Shown here: piece by piece, positions 1 to 8,824 of the stretch
Numbering within the stretch: the first letter of the stretch is position 1
Layout of the letters: the number at the start of each line of letters is the position of its first letter
Assembly: GCA_965200145.1 (NCBI GenBank)
Contig: CBDATG010000003.1
Coordinates: 186,001-250,000, forward strand
DNA length: 64,000 nucleotides
Source: CBDATG01 sp965200145
GTDB lineage: Bacteria > Chloroflexota > Dehalococcoidia > Lucifugimonadales > Lucifugimonadaceae
Reading direction: 5' to 3'
The notes under the pieces: generated by a model
Databases searched by the model: none
The model's input: the letters and a program-made list of their open reading frames with translations, nothing else
Told to the model about the DNA's origin: nothing
Program-made: the position numbers and the translations under genes

Positions 1-114
1 ATCGCAGATCAGCAGATGAACGCGTCGGATGCGATAGACAACTGCGTCGCGAGTCTGGTACGCTCTATCAGAAGCCGCAAAGCCGGCGACTTGCAACTAC
101 CAGAGATGCAATGA
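1..114 (+). CDS. cas1: Cas1 C-terminal end (partial)
   Basis: The first 37 codons are open in frame 1 and end in TGA at 112-114. The encoded tail (...AIDNCVASLVRSI... then LQLPEMQ) resembles the C-terminal helix of type II Cas1 integrases, which insert new spacers together with Cas2. The gene lies 8 bases upstream of cas2 in the same direction, the usual cas1-cas2 order. Only the tail is in the window, so catalytic residues cannot be checked. The call rests on the tail pattern plus the adjacent cas2 and array. Confidence 0.7.
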   Translation: MADQQMNASDAIDNCVASLVRSIRSRKAGDLQLPEMQ

Positions 115-122
115 GATGATCG

Positions 123-452
123 ATGCCAGCCGAAGGAAGCCGCTACTTGTGGTTGTTCGTGCTGTTTGACCTGCCAGTCAAGACGAAGCCACAACGCCGC
201 GTCGCGACCAAGTTCCGAAAGTTCCTGATCGACGACGGATACATCAGGTTGCAATATTCCGTCTACGCAAGAGTGTGTAGAGGTCAGGAAGCAGTCAACA
301 AGCATGTCGGCCGGCTGTTGAAGAAGCTGCCCAAGGAAGGATCAGTCAGGTCCCTCCAAGTAACCGACATGCAATACGCCCGGATGAAGACGCTAGTCGG
401 AACACGCGCACCAGAGGAGGAGCTAGGAACCGAGCAGATGATCATGTTGTGA
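123..452 (+). CDS. cas2: CRISPR-associated endoribonuclease Cas2 (type II-C-like)
   Basis: A 109-residue protein, normal length for type II Cas2. The N-terminus shows the ferredoxin-like first strand and following helix (WLFVLFDLPVKTK, then RRVATKFRKFL, then LQYSVYARVC), with the conserved Asp of the FDLP motif. Cas2 forms the structural core of the Cas1-Cas2 spacer-integration complex. It sits 8 bases after the cas1 stop and 121 bases before the array. cas9 is not in the window and would be expected upstream. The type II-C assignment is inferred from the Cas2 form, the 36-base repeat with 30-base spacers, and the absence of csn2 or cas4 between cas2 and the array. Confidence 0.88.
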   Translation: MPAEGSRYLWLFVLFDLPVKTKPQRRVATKFRKFLIDDGYIRLQYSVYARVCRGQEAVNKHVGRLLKKLPKEGSVRSLQVTDMQYARMKTLVGTRAPEEELGTEQMIML

Positions 453-573
453 CCGCCAACCCGCGAGACGCTACTGTGGCTCCAAGTAGCGAAAGTGGAA
501 CGCAACGCGGTCCGAGTCGGCTCAAGACGTGCGCCAAGAGGCAACTCCGCCAAGCGGGGTTCCAACTTGGCGG
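453..573. promoter_or_regulatory. cas2-array junction with two hairpins
   Basis: This 121-base gap holds two perfect inverted repeats. The first has 7-base arms CGCTACT/AGTAGCG at 469-475 and 485-491. The second has 8-base arms CCGCCAAG/CTTGGCGG at 547-554 and 566-573 and ends exactly where the first repeat begins. Neither is followed by a T run, so they are not classic terminators. Possible roles are leader anchor, array terminator for minus-strand transcripts, or part of a small RNA. No convincing tracrRNA anti-repeat was found here. Confidence 0.5.
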
Positions 574-3500
574 ATTATAGCACCCGTGAGTCTGTAGGGG
601 AACCACGGCAACTCGGACGGGTTCGCGCGCCACGTCACGATTATAGCACCCGTGAGTCTGTAGGGGAACCACGGCGTTGGATGAGCATGGCGGTTTCGGT
701 CTGCTATTATAGCACCCGTGAGTCTGTAGGGGAACCACGGCTCGCCAGTCGTAGCTCGGGTGCTCACTCACATTATAGCACCCGTGAGTCTGTAGGGGAA
801 CCACGGCTCTCAAAGTCTGTCAGCGGATATCGGGCAGATTATAGCACCCGTGAGTCTGTAGGGGAACCACGGCCATCGGCGTTGCCCATGGCCAGCGATT
901 GCAATTATAGCACCCGTGAGTCTGTAGGGGAACCACGGCCATCGGCGTTGCCCATGGCCAGCGATTGCAATTATAGCACCCGTGAGTCTGTAGGGGAACC
1001 ACGGCTCTGCCGTCAATGCGTAATTCGCACCGCTGATTATAGCACCCGTGAGTCTGTAGGGGAACCACGGCCCACTTCTTCTAGTATAACACTTAAATGT
1101 ATTATAGCACCCGTGAGTCTGTAGGGGAACCACGGCCGAGGGTCCGATAGCAACGGACATAAGCAAATTATAGCACCCGTGAGTCTGTAGGGGAACCACG
1201 GCGACGATGAACACGCCCCGCGCGCGCAGCAGATTATAGCACCCGTGAGTCTGTAGGGGAACCACGGCCACTTGGCAATTGCCTATCTGGTCGCGCGTAT
1301 TATAGCACCCGTGAGTCTGTAGGGGAACCACGGCCTCGTCGCCGTCCGCACGCAGATACTCGGAATTATAGCACCCGTGAGTCTGTAGGGGAACCACGGC
1401 CGCCCTTGGCGAGCTTGCGTGGCGTCACCCATTATAGCACCCGTGAGTCTGTAGGGGAACCACGGCTAAATACAACCTGAACTCCGATGTGGAGGCATTA
1501 TAGCACCCGTGAGTCTGTAGGGGAACCACGGCCGTCGCGTAGCAGGCGCTGCGTGGCCCGAAATTATAGCACCCGTGAGTCTGTAGGGGAACCACGGCAA
1601 ACTTCATGCACGCTTTGAAACGTGTGCTATTATAGCACCCGTGAGTCTGTAGGGGAACCACGGCGCCACCCGAGTCGTAGAGGATGCGGCTGCAATTATA
1701 GCACCCGTGAGTCTGTAGGGGAACCACGGCGCAGGCCGTACTTCGTAGCATTCTCGATGGATTATAGCACCCGTGAGTCTGTAGGGGAACCACGGCACTG
1801 GTAGCGGTGGCAATTCTGCTGTTTCCATTATAGCACCCGTGAGTCTGTAGGGGAACCACGGCTGCGATTGTAAGATACTCACAATCGGGGCAATTATAGC
1901 ACCCGTGAGTCTGTAGGGGAACCACGGCACGAAGCTGAGCGAGTTCGCTATTACCTGAATTATAGCACCCGTGAGTCTGTAGGGGAACCACGGCTGCGTA
2001 TGCGCGCTTGCACAGTCAATTCGGATTATAGCACCCGTGAGTCTGTAGGGGAACCACGGCGTAACCTGCACCGGTAAGCGGATATAACCGATTATAGCAC
2101 CCGTGAGTCTGTAGGGGAACCACGGCCAACACCAACGACCGCACGGCGCCGCCGATATTATAGCACCCGTGAGTCTGTAGGGGAACCACGGCTGACGCAG
2201 ACGCAGTTGCAGACGCACCTGCAATTATAGCACCCGTGAGTCTGTAGGGGAACCACGGCGATCTGATCAAGGGCGGCGTTACGAACTCGATTATAGCACC
2301 CGTGAGTCTGTAGGGGAACCACGGCGCTGGGGTAGCGCGCTCGCCTTCACCCGAAATTATAGCACCCGTGAGTCTGTAGGGGAACCACGGCCGATCACTA
2401 TCGGCTTGCGAGCGGTACGAAATTATAGCACCCGTGAGTCTGTAGGGGAACCACGGCTTAACCTCGAACGCAGTCCCGTCGCCGCCAATTATAGCACCCG
2501 TGAGTCTGTAGGGGAACCACGGCCGTTGGAAGCAGGCTTGCGACCCACTTGCCATTATAGCACCCGTGAGTCTGTAGGGGAACCACGGCTACCCGAACCA
2601 GCGAGACTCATCCCAGTCGATTATAGCACCCGTGAGTCTGTAGGGGAACCACGGCCTAAAGAGCATCCTGGATGTCCAACGGACGATTATAGCACCCGTG
2701 AGTCTGTAGGGGAACCACGGCGCGTAGGCCGTCGCACGGCCAGGGATTTCGATTATAGCACCCGTGAGTCTGTAGGGGAACCACGGCTCACATACACGTT
2801 CACGGCCACTTCGCAGAATTATAGCACCCGTGAGTCTGTAGGGGAACCACGGCAGTTATTCATTCTCTGCGCTCCTTGCAGGTATTATAGCACCCGTGAG
2901 TCTGTAGGGGAACCACGGCCAGTCATGACGAACCTTATTCGGAGGTTCGATTATAGCACCCGTGAGTCTGTAGGGGAACCACGGCTTTTAGCAGGCCACT
3001 CATACGAATTGACTTATTATAGCACCCGTGAGTCTGTAGGGGAACCACGGCTGCAAGCCCGCGCACGGTAGCGGCCCTTTGATTATAGCACCCGTGAGTC
3101 TGTAGGGGAACCACGGCCCGCGTCAACGACGACGTTGCGGAAGTCCAATTATAGCACCCGTGAGTCTGTAGGGGAACCACGGCCGGCGGCGGATCGACCT
3201 GCTGCGTCTCACGATTATAGCACCCGTGAGTCTGTAGGGGAACCACGGCCGGCGATTGGCACTGCGTCACACCAGCACCATTATAGCACCCGTGAGTCTG
3301 TAGGGGAACCACGGCGCATCCGCTCGCGTCCGAAGAGCGGACCCGATTATAGCACCCGTGAGTCTGTAGGGGAACCACGGCCGTTCGCGGTGCGATAGAT
3401 CGCATGGCTAGATTATAGCACCCGTGAGTCTGTAGGGGAACCACGGCCGCTCACGTCGACCATCCGCAGACTGGCCAATTATAGCACCCGTGAGTCTGTA

Positions 3501-4173
3501 GGGGAACCACGGCGATTCGGGCAAACCTGAGTACAACAGATTCATTATAGCACCCGTGAGTCTGTAGGGGAACCACGGCCGACGAACGGCGCGCCCGACA
3601 GCGCTCCGCATTATAGCACCCGTGAGTCTGTAGGGGAACCACGGCCCACCCGACTGCCACGCCGCCGTCCATGGCATTATAGCACCCGTGAGTCTGTAGG
3701 GGAACCACGGCGCCTCTGACTTGCGCTCTTCCCATGCCGTTATTATAGCACCCGTGAGTCTGTAGGGGAACCACGGCGACCGTCTCGTCGGGCACGCGCA
3801 CTGAGGTATTATAGCACCCGTGAGTCTGTAGGGGAACCACGGCTGACTGGTCGGACGACGATGCGCTGTTCGTATTATAGCACCCGTGAGTCTGTAGGGG
3901 AACCACGGCACACCGGAGGGAGTGGTGATCGCAAGACCTATTATAGCACCCGTGAGTCTGTAGGGGAACCACGGCGCCGCATGCGTGCTATATCACGGCG
4001 ATCCGATTATAGCACCCGCGAGTCTGTAGGGGAACCACGGCACGTAGAGGTGGCGGTAGCGTCAACTGCGCATTATAGCACCCGTGAGTCTGTAGGGGAA
4101 CCACGGCCATGATGTGAAGCTCGACCCCGTTGTCTACATTATAGCACCCGCGAGTCTGTAGGGGAACCACGGC
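574..4173 (-). CRISPR. Type II-C-like CRISPR array, 55 repeats and 54 spacers
   Basis: The 36-base repeat on the plus strand begins ATTATAGCACCCGTG and ends GGGGAACCACGGC. It recurs every 66 bases from 574 to 4138. Of the spacers, 52 are 30 bases, one is 29 (1072-1100) and one is 31 (2193-2223). Spacers at 874-903 and 940-969 are identical. Repeats starting at 4006 and 4138 share one T-to-C change at repeat position 14; the one between (4072) is canonical. On the minus strand the repeat ends TGCTATAAT, a perfect extended -10 box, so each spacer can be transcribed from its own promoter, as established for Neisseria type II-C loci. The minus strand is therefore called as the crRNA strand, opposite to cas1-cas2. 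Confidence 0.97.
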
Positions 4174-4421
4174 ATCGCATCGTCCGGTCGAGCTATAATG
4201 GACTTACAGATCGGAGGATTGACACGCATCAAAACATTGAGGCTAGAGATGTTTCGCATGAAACTAGCGCTGAGCCTGTCAATCAAGCGAATGTCGAGCC
4301 AGGTTTACGGTCGTACCCCGGCAAAATAGACACGATAAGAAAACTGCGATCCATCAGAATTGACATCAAACATACAATCAATGCGCTCGCGAAAGCGACA
4401 TTGGAAACGGAGAACATTAAT

Positions 4422-4811
4422 ATGAAAAGTTACAACGCAACAGTTATTGTATCGAGTCTCACCAGCGTGTTCGCCATTATCGGTTTCTCGCTGTATGCAC
4501 TGATCGGTGTACTAACGGACGAGTGGAACTTTGGATGGATAGGGATCTATCTCGCGATGTTGAGTTATGGGGCAGGAAACGTCTATGCAGCTAAATCTAC
4601 TCGCGATAGAGCTGAACAGTACAACGACCTAGCCAACAAGCTCGACGCGATCGCAAGTCAGCAGGAAGCATTGATCTCGCTCGTGCAGAGCCCTCCCCCT
4701 CACGCCACGGAAGAAGCCCCGAGCCTAGACACACTCACCAACAGCGTTGACTCCATCGAGGCCGCCATTGATCGCGTCAGAAACTCCTTGAACTCAGACT
4801 ACCGCGCATAG
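4422..4811 (+). CDS. Small membrane protein with C-terminal coiled-coil-like tail
   Basis: A 129-residue protein of unknown function. Two hydrophobic segments lie near the N-terminus (about residues 7-30 and 40-58), followed by a charged helical tail of about 65 residues with a heptad-like pattern (AEQYNDLANKLDAIASQQ and a second helix near the end). A TTG codon at 4401 is in frame, but ATG 4422 is preferred because GGAG lies 9 bases upstream. The gene is between the CRISPR array and a convergent Fic gene, with only 4 bases between the two stop codons. No family is recognised; a sensor or defence accessory role would be speculation. Confidence 0.6.
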   Translation: MKSYNATVIVSSLTSVFAIIGFSLYALIGVLTDEWNFGWIGIYLAMLSYGAGNVYAAKSTRDRAEQYNDLANKLDAIASQQEALISLVQSPPPHATEEAPSLDTLTNSVDSIEAAIDRVRNSLNSDYRA

Positions 4812-4815
4812 CCCC

Positions 4816-5982
4816 CTACAGCTCCGTCCCCTCCGACAGCACGTCCAGATACTTCGTGTACTTGTAGACCCGATTCGTCTCGCGGCCCGTTATCTCCGCT
4901 ACCAGGCCCAGGTCCTCTAACGCCGACAACGCCGCACTCGCTGTCGGGAACGTCATGCTCGCCATCCTTGCCACCTCCGTGGCAGTCAACAACGGGCGCC
5001 TCATGAACGCCTCGTGCACTCTCAGCACCGAGCCCGTGCGTCTGCCCAGCTGTTGTGCCGTTCGGCGGTCCGACTCGAACATTCTGCGCAGACGAGCCGC
5101 CGCGTCTGTTGCGCCTTGGGCAGTCTCGCGCACGCCGTACAGGAAGAACTCCATCCAATCGTGCCAACTGCCCGTCAGACGAACCGAGTTCAGCAGGTCG
5201 TAGTAGTCGCGCCGATGTTGCTTGAAGTAGAGACTGAGGTAGAGCAACGGCTCATCCAGCACCTGCGCCGCTAGCAGGATCATCGTGATCAGGATGCGCC
5301 CTATCCTGCCATTGCCATCAGCAAAGGGATGTATAGTCTCGAACTGCACATGTGCGTAACCTGCCCGGAGCAGCGGCGGGATGCCGGGGTGAGGCGAGTG
5401 CAGGAACTGTTCCAGGTCACCCATCAAGTCCATCACCAGGTGCGCCGGTGGCGGCACGAAAGACGCCCGTTCCGGATCTCGCCCACCAAGCCAGACCTGT
5501 GAACGGCGAAAATCACCAGGCATCTTGTCCGACCCGCGACCACGCCGCAACAGCAACCGATGCATGTCGCGCAGCAACCGATTCGATATCGGGAAGTCAG
5601 CGTTCAACCTCTCCCGACCGTGCTCCAACGCAGCGACGTGGTTGGACACTTCCGTCACATCGTCGTTCGGCACGCCCGACGCAGCAGACAACTCATGCTC
5701 CAGAAACTGCGACAGCGTAGAGTTCGTGCCCTCTATCTGCGACGAAAGCAGCGCCTCCTTGCGAACATACGAGTAGAGGAAGATCGCGATATCCGGCAAC
5801 TGCGACGACACCTGCCGCAAGCCACCCAGTGCCACGCTCGCCTCCCAGAAGAGGTCCAACATCGCACCCTCCATCGCCACCGGCACCGTCGGCGGCATCG
5901 GCTCAGGGACGAATGCGCGCACACGCTTGCCGTCCGCAAACGCGTCGACGTAGCTACCAGTCATGTTGGGAGTTGAGACCAT
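4816..5982 (-). CDS. Fic family protein, class II, with C-terminal winged helix
   Basis: Fic enzymes usually transfer AMP from ATP to hydroxyl side chains of target proteins. The catalytic motif HPFADGNGRIGR is complete from about residue 218. The autoinhibitory motif S-S-Q-I-E-G (residues 80-85) lies N-terminal to the Fic core, which defines class II. The last 60 residues look like a winged-helix DNA-binding domain (TATEVARMASMTFPTASAAL). This matches the common SoFic-like layout of about 370-390 residues. Start: an in-frame TTG lies at 5997, ATG at 5982 is preferred, and ATG at 5964 is also possible; none has a strong ribosome-binding site. Target unknown. Confidence 0.9.
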   Translation of the reverse strand: MVSTPNMTGSYVDAFADGKRVRAFVPEPMPPTVPVAMEGAMLDLFWEASVALGGLRQVSSQLPDIAIFLYSYVRKEALLSSQIEGTNSTLSQFLEHELSAASGVPNDDVTEVSNHVAALEHGRERLNADFPISNRLLRDMHRLLLRRGRGSDKMPGDFRRSQVWLGGRDPERASFVPPPAHLVMDLMGDLEQFLHSPHPGIPPLLRAGYAHVQFETIHPFADGNGRIGRILITMILLAAQVLDEPLLYLSLYFKQHRRDYYDLLNSVRLTGSWHDWMEFFLYGVRETAQGATDAAARLRRMFESDRRTAQQLGRRTGSVLRVHEAFMRRPLLTATEVARMASMTFPTASAALSALEDLGLVAEITGRETNRVYKYTKYLDVLSEGTEL

Positions 5983-6032
5983 CGTCAAGCTGATCAAAGG
6001 TTACTGCGTGAATTTTAATCGAACCTCCCACC

Positions 6033-6120
6033 ATCAAACAACTTTGAATCAGCCCGACCATGATTCAATTTTACGCACCAACTTTGAATCCAGCCCGCAC
6101 ACATCAAACATCTTTGAATC
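6033..6120. repeat. Three imperfect direct repeats upstream of the Fic gene
   Basis: The motif ATCAAACA(A/T)CTTTGAATC occurs at 6033-6050 and 6103-6120. A shortened copy CACCAACTTTGAATC lies at 6076-6090. Each is followed within a few bases by AGCCC. The array-like arrangement in a 401-base gap between divergent genes suggests binding sites for a regulator, perhaps the winged-helix Fic protein itself; that last point is inference. Confidence 0.6.
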
Positions 6121-6143
6121 ACGCCAGCCCTTATTCACTCTAC

Positions 6144-6219
6144 GTGAACAGTCCACTCACTGTTCACACTTCACAGCACATCCGTGAATAGCAGGTCCAC
6201 TGTTCACGAAACGTGAACA
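6144..6219. promoter_or_regulatory. Two GTGAAC-type inverted repeats upstream of the aldolase gene
   Basis: First palindrome: GTGAACAGT at 6144-6152 and ACTGTTCAC at 6159-6167, perfect 9-base arms with a 6-base spacer. Second: TGTTCACG at 6201-6208 and CGTGAACA at 6212-6219, perfect 8-base arms around AAA. Both share the half-site GTGAAC, so one dimeric regulator could bind both. They lie 165-240 bases upstream of the aldolase start and on the far side of the direct repeats from fic. The rest of 5983-6383 shows no gene. Confidence 0.6.
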
Positions 6220-6383
6220 CCGCAGCTCGCCGCCTTGCCCTCCTGGTCGCACGCACACACGCACGCTATGCTACACTTGCGCCAACGCAACACCGTCACC
6301 GCGCCGATCATACACGCGGCGACGCGGGCGCAACATACACACACCAACAATCGCTCACACACCAGAAAGGCGGCGGGCAAAAC

Positions 6384-7109
6384 ATGGCTAACGACACCAC
6401 TCTCAAGGAACGCATCCGACGCGGTGACATCGTCATCGGCGTAAATGTCGCTATGACATCTACTAAGGCGCAGCTGGAGGACATACTCGGCAAGGACGAC
6501 TACTCATTCATCGCCGTTGACAGCCAGCACAGCCCATTCGCAGAGCATCAACTCGTCGAACTCTGCGCCACTGCCGCCGAAGTCGGCATCCCAGTCCAGT
6601 TCCGAATCAAGCACACACGACACGCATACCTAGTCGGTAACCTCGCCGACCTCGGACCGCTAGGCATCGAAGTGCCGCTAGTCGAAGAGGAGTCCGTCGT
6701 TGAAGAGGCGTTGCGTTGGTTCTACTTCCCGCCAAAGGGCAGACGCAGCTGGATCGGTGGTAGCAGCTACGGATTCTCAAGAGGCATCGACCGACTTGAC
6801 TACGCCCAGTACTGGAACAACAACGGATACCTGTGCATGCAGATCGAGTCGCTACGCGCAATGGAAAACGCCAAGCAACTAGCCAAACCCGGCATCGACT
6901 GCCTCACATGGGGACCAGCAGACCTCTCATTCGACATGGAGAGCAACCCGAACCACGCCCTAAAGACAGACGACGACTGCGTCCGCCACGTAGTAAAGCA
7001 GCTAGAAGGCACAGACACCAAACTAAGCTACCGCTCCTACGACCCAAACCTACGCAACAAGTACCTAGACATGGGCGCGACGGTGCTGATGGAGTCGCCT
7101 AAGGGCTAA
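6384..7109 (+). CDS. HpcH/HpaI-type class II aldolase or lyase family protein
   Basis: A 241-residue TIM-barrel protein of the HpcH/HpaI family, which cleaves 2-keto-3-deoxy sugar or dicarboxylic acids with a divalent metal. The active-site features are visible: DSQHSPF containing the base His, QFRIKH with the substrate-binding Arg, QIES with the metal Glu, and PADLS with the metal Asp. An open frame reaches back to 6213, but ATG 6384 is preferred because AAAGG lies about 14 bases upstream and homology starts there. One of three family members in the window (also at 45766 and 56086). Substrate cannot be told from sequence. Confidence 0.85.
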   Translation: MANDTTLKERIRRGDIVIGVNVAMTSTKAQLEDILGKDDYSFIAVDSQHSPFAEHQLVELCATAAEVGIPVQFRIKHTRHAYLVGNLADLGPLGIEVPLVEEESVVEEALRWFYFPPKGRRSWIGGSSYGFSRGIDRLDYAQYWNNNGYLCMQIESLRAMENAKQLAKPGIDCLTWGPADLSFDMESNPNHALKTDDDCVRHVVKQLEGTDTKLSYRSYDPNLRNKYLDMGATVLMESPKG

Positions 7110-7156
7110 GGCCGACTGCGGCCGAGGTTGGTGCCACCCTATGGAGGCGCGCGACG

Positions 7157-8194
7157 ATGCCTGAGATCGGACGAATTGAAGAGGTCGACATCAGAGAGCT
7201 GTGGCCCGATGAGGCCGCAGACTTCACGCCTTGGCTCGCTTATCAAGGCGGGCTCGAGAGCCTTGGAGACACGTTAGGCTTGACTTTCACATCGGCTAAA
7301 CACGAGGTGCCAGCGGGTGCCAACAGGGCGGATGTCGTCTGCATGGAAGTGTCCAACCCAGACAGATCCGTCTTAGTGGTCATCGAGAATCAACTGGATC
7401 GGCTTGATCACGGCCATGTTGGGCAAGCCCTGACTTACGCCAATACCTTGGAAGCAGGGATTTGCATTTGGATAGCCACTGAGTTCCCAGAGGATCATCG
7501 ATCTTTCGTTGAGGCGCAAAACGCGACTCCAGGCCGGAAGGTCAACTGTTACTGCGTCCGCGTCTCAGCGTACAAGGTCGATGAATCAAACCCGGTGCCA
7601 GAGTTCAAGGTAGTCGTCCGACCGGACTCTCGAATCCCTTCTGATTTGCGCACAGTACCGAGTCAGTTTGCCACGAGGCCGAAGCACCGTGTACCGACCA
7701 AAGAAGGTAACGCGGTCATCAACGCATTCATGGATAGGTTGAAATTTGAACTCGGACGAAAAGGCTACTCGGCAGGATGGGGCCAGCCTCTCAAGGGCAA
7801 GCCGCGCTACCTGCTAATCGACATCGGTCACAGACCCGCACGAATCGCCGTAGCCCATGACAGGGGGACAACCCGAGTCCGGCTTCACATGTATGGCAAG
7901 GGTCAGAGAGCACTCTACTTTCGACTATCACGGTACAAAGACTCCATTGAGGAAGACATCGGTGCGACCTTGCAGTGGCCGTCCAACGCGAGACGAAGTT
8001 CGATTGACTTAGGACGCGAAGCCGTTCTCGACGACAGGTCAACATGGGATGAAGAGATAGCTTGGTGCGTAAGCAAGGTGGGGCTCCTCTTGGATGTGTT
8101 CAACTGGCGACTAGAAGCACTCAAACGAGGAGAGTCGATCGACCCATCAAACAAACCAGAGGCGCAACGAGCGGGCGATGCGTTGGCCGGTTGA
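7157..8194 (+). CDS. DUF4268-type protein with PD-(D/E)XK-like N-terminal domain (copy 1)
   Basis: 345 residues. The N-terminal half has the pattern DFTPWLA..., ADVVCMEV, then VVIENQLDRLDHGHVGQALTYA and a strand IWIATEF followed by DHR. The Asp of ADVV and Glu of IENQ sit where PD-(D/E)XK nucleases place their metal ligands, with Gln replacing the usual Lys. The C-terminal half is a diverged DUF4268-like domain. Start ATG has GGAGG 9 bases upstream. It is the first of four related genes in a row; copies 3 and 4 are closer to each other. A role in DNA cleavage or defence is inference from fold-like motifs, not established. Confidence 0.72.
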   Translation: MPEIGRIEEVDIRELWPDEAADFTPWLAYQGGLESLGDTLGLTFTSAKHEVPAGANRADVVCMEVSNPDRSVLVVIENQLDRLDHGHVGQALTYANTLEAGICIWIATEFPEDHRSFVEAQNATPGRKVNCYCVRVSAYKVDESNPVPEFKVVVRPDSRIPSDLRTVPSQFATRPKHRVPTKEGNAVINAFMDRLKFELGRKGYSAGWGQPLKGKPRYLLIDIGHRPARIAVAHDRGTTRVRLHMYGKGQRALYFRLSRYKDSIEEDIGATLQWPSNARRSSIDLGREAVLDDRSTWDEEIAWCVSKVGLLLDVFNWRLEALKRGESIDPSNKPEAQRAGDALAG

Positions 8195-8308
8195 CACCGG
8201 TGCACGCAACGTTGCTTAGTAGACGACTTCTCAGGACAAGAGACGCATCCACGCAGTAAGATTGAACCTAGATGTTGAACGAACTGTAAGCATCAGGAGG
8301 AACGCAAC

Positions 8309-8749
8309 GTGTCAACACATGACGAACGATACCAACATTTCTGGCAAGGGCTCGACACCCACATGGCCAACTGCAAAGGGTCTGTTGCGCCCCCGATCCT
8401 GAGCGATGTGAACTACGTCAAGTTCCCGCCGATCCTGCCCGGTTTCCAGCTGTGCGCGGCCTTTGACGCAAGGAGGTCAAATCGTAAGGTTGAGCTACTG
8501 ATCACAGGGCCACTGCGGGGAGAGTACGCGCAGCAACTCATGTCACAACATGCGGACATCGAAGCAGAGGTCGGATGCAGTCTTGATTGGAACATCAACC
8601 TCAGGGGCGAGAAGAAGGTCTCTTTGTGGGACCGGGGGGTCAATGTCTTCGCAGGGTTACCAACCGACCACTACGCTTGGTACGCTGACAAGCTGGAGCT
8701 GTTTCACCGGGTGTTCGAGCCGCGGATAAGACAGGTTACTGGATCGTGA
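8309..8749 (+). CDS. Stand-alone DUF4268-like protein
   Basis: 146 residues starting with GTG, with a strong GGAGG ribosome-binding site 9 bases upstream. The sequence (YQHFWQGLD... VELLITGP... EIEAEVG-like helix ... WYADKLELFHRVFEPRI) aligns by eye with the C-terminal halves of the neighbouring proteins but has no nuclease-like front domain. It could be a gene-sized remnant of a third full copy or a natural single-domain partner. Its own ribosome-binding site and intact frame favour a functional gene. Confidence 0.68.
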   Translation: MSTHDERYQHFWQGLDTHMANCKGSVAPPILSDVNYVKFPPILPGFQLCAAFDARRSNRKVELLITGPLRGEYAQQLMSQHADIEAEVGCSLDWNINLRGEKKVSLWDRGVNVFAGLPTDHYAWYADKLELFHRVFEPRIRQVTGS

Positions 8750-8824
8750 AGGTGACACAGACAGCTACTCACACATCAACTTGATCGAACTAATCGGTAC
8801 ATAGCCGAAACGCGAGGAGCACAT

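Noticed and set aside
469..573. Possible tracrRNA anti-repeat (GGAACC-CCGC similarity to the repeat)
   Set aside because: Only about 8 pairing bases could be matched; a true anti-repeat should pair over 20 or more. The tracrRNA is probably outside the window near cas9.
442..4170. Many open frames of 60-220 codons on both strands inside the array, all with repeated peptide units
   Set aside because: They are translations of the 66-base CRISPR period; the repeat has no stop in several frames. They are not genes.
4816..5997. Fic protein as a toxin of a toxin-antitoxin pair with the small membrane protein
   Set aside because: The inhibitory motif is within the Fic protein itself (class II), so no separate antitoxin is needed, and the genes are convergent.
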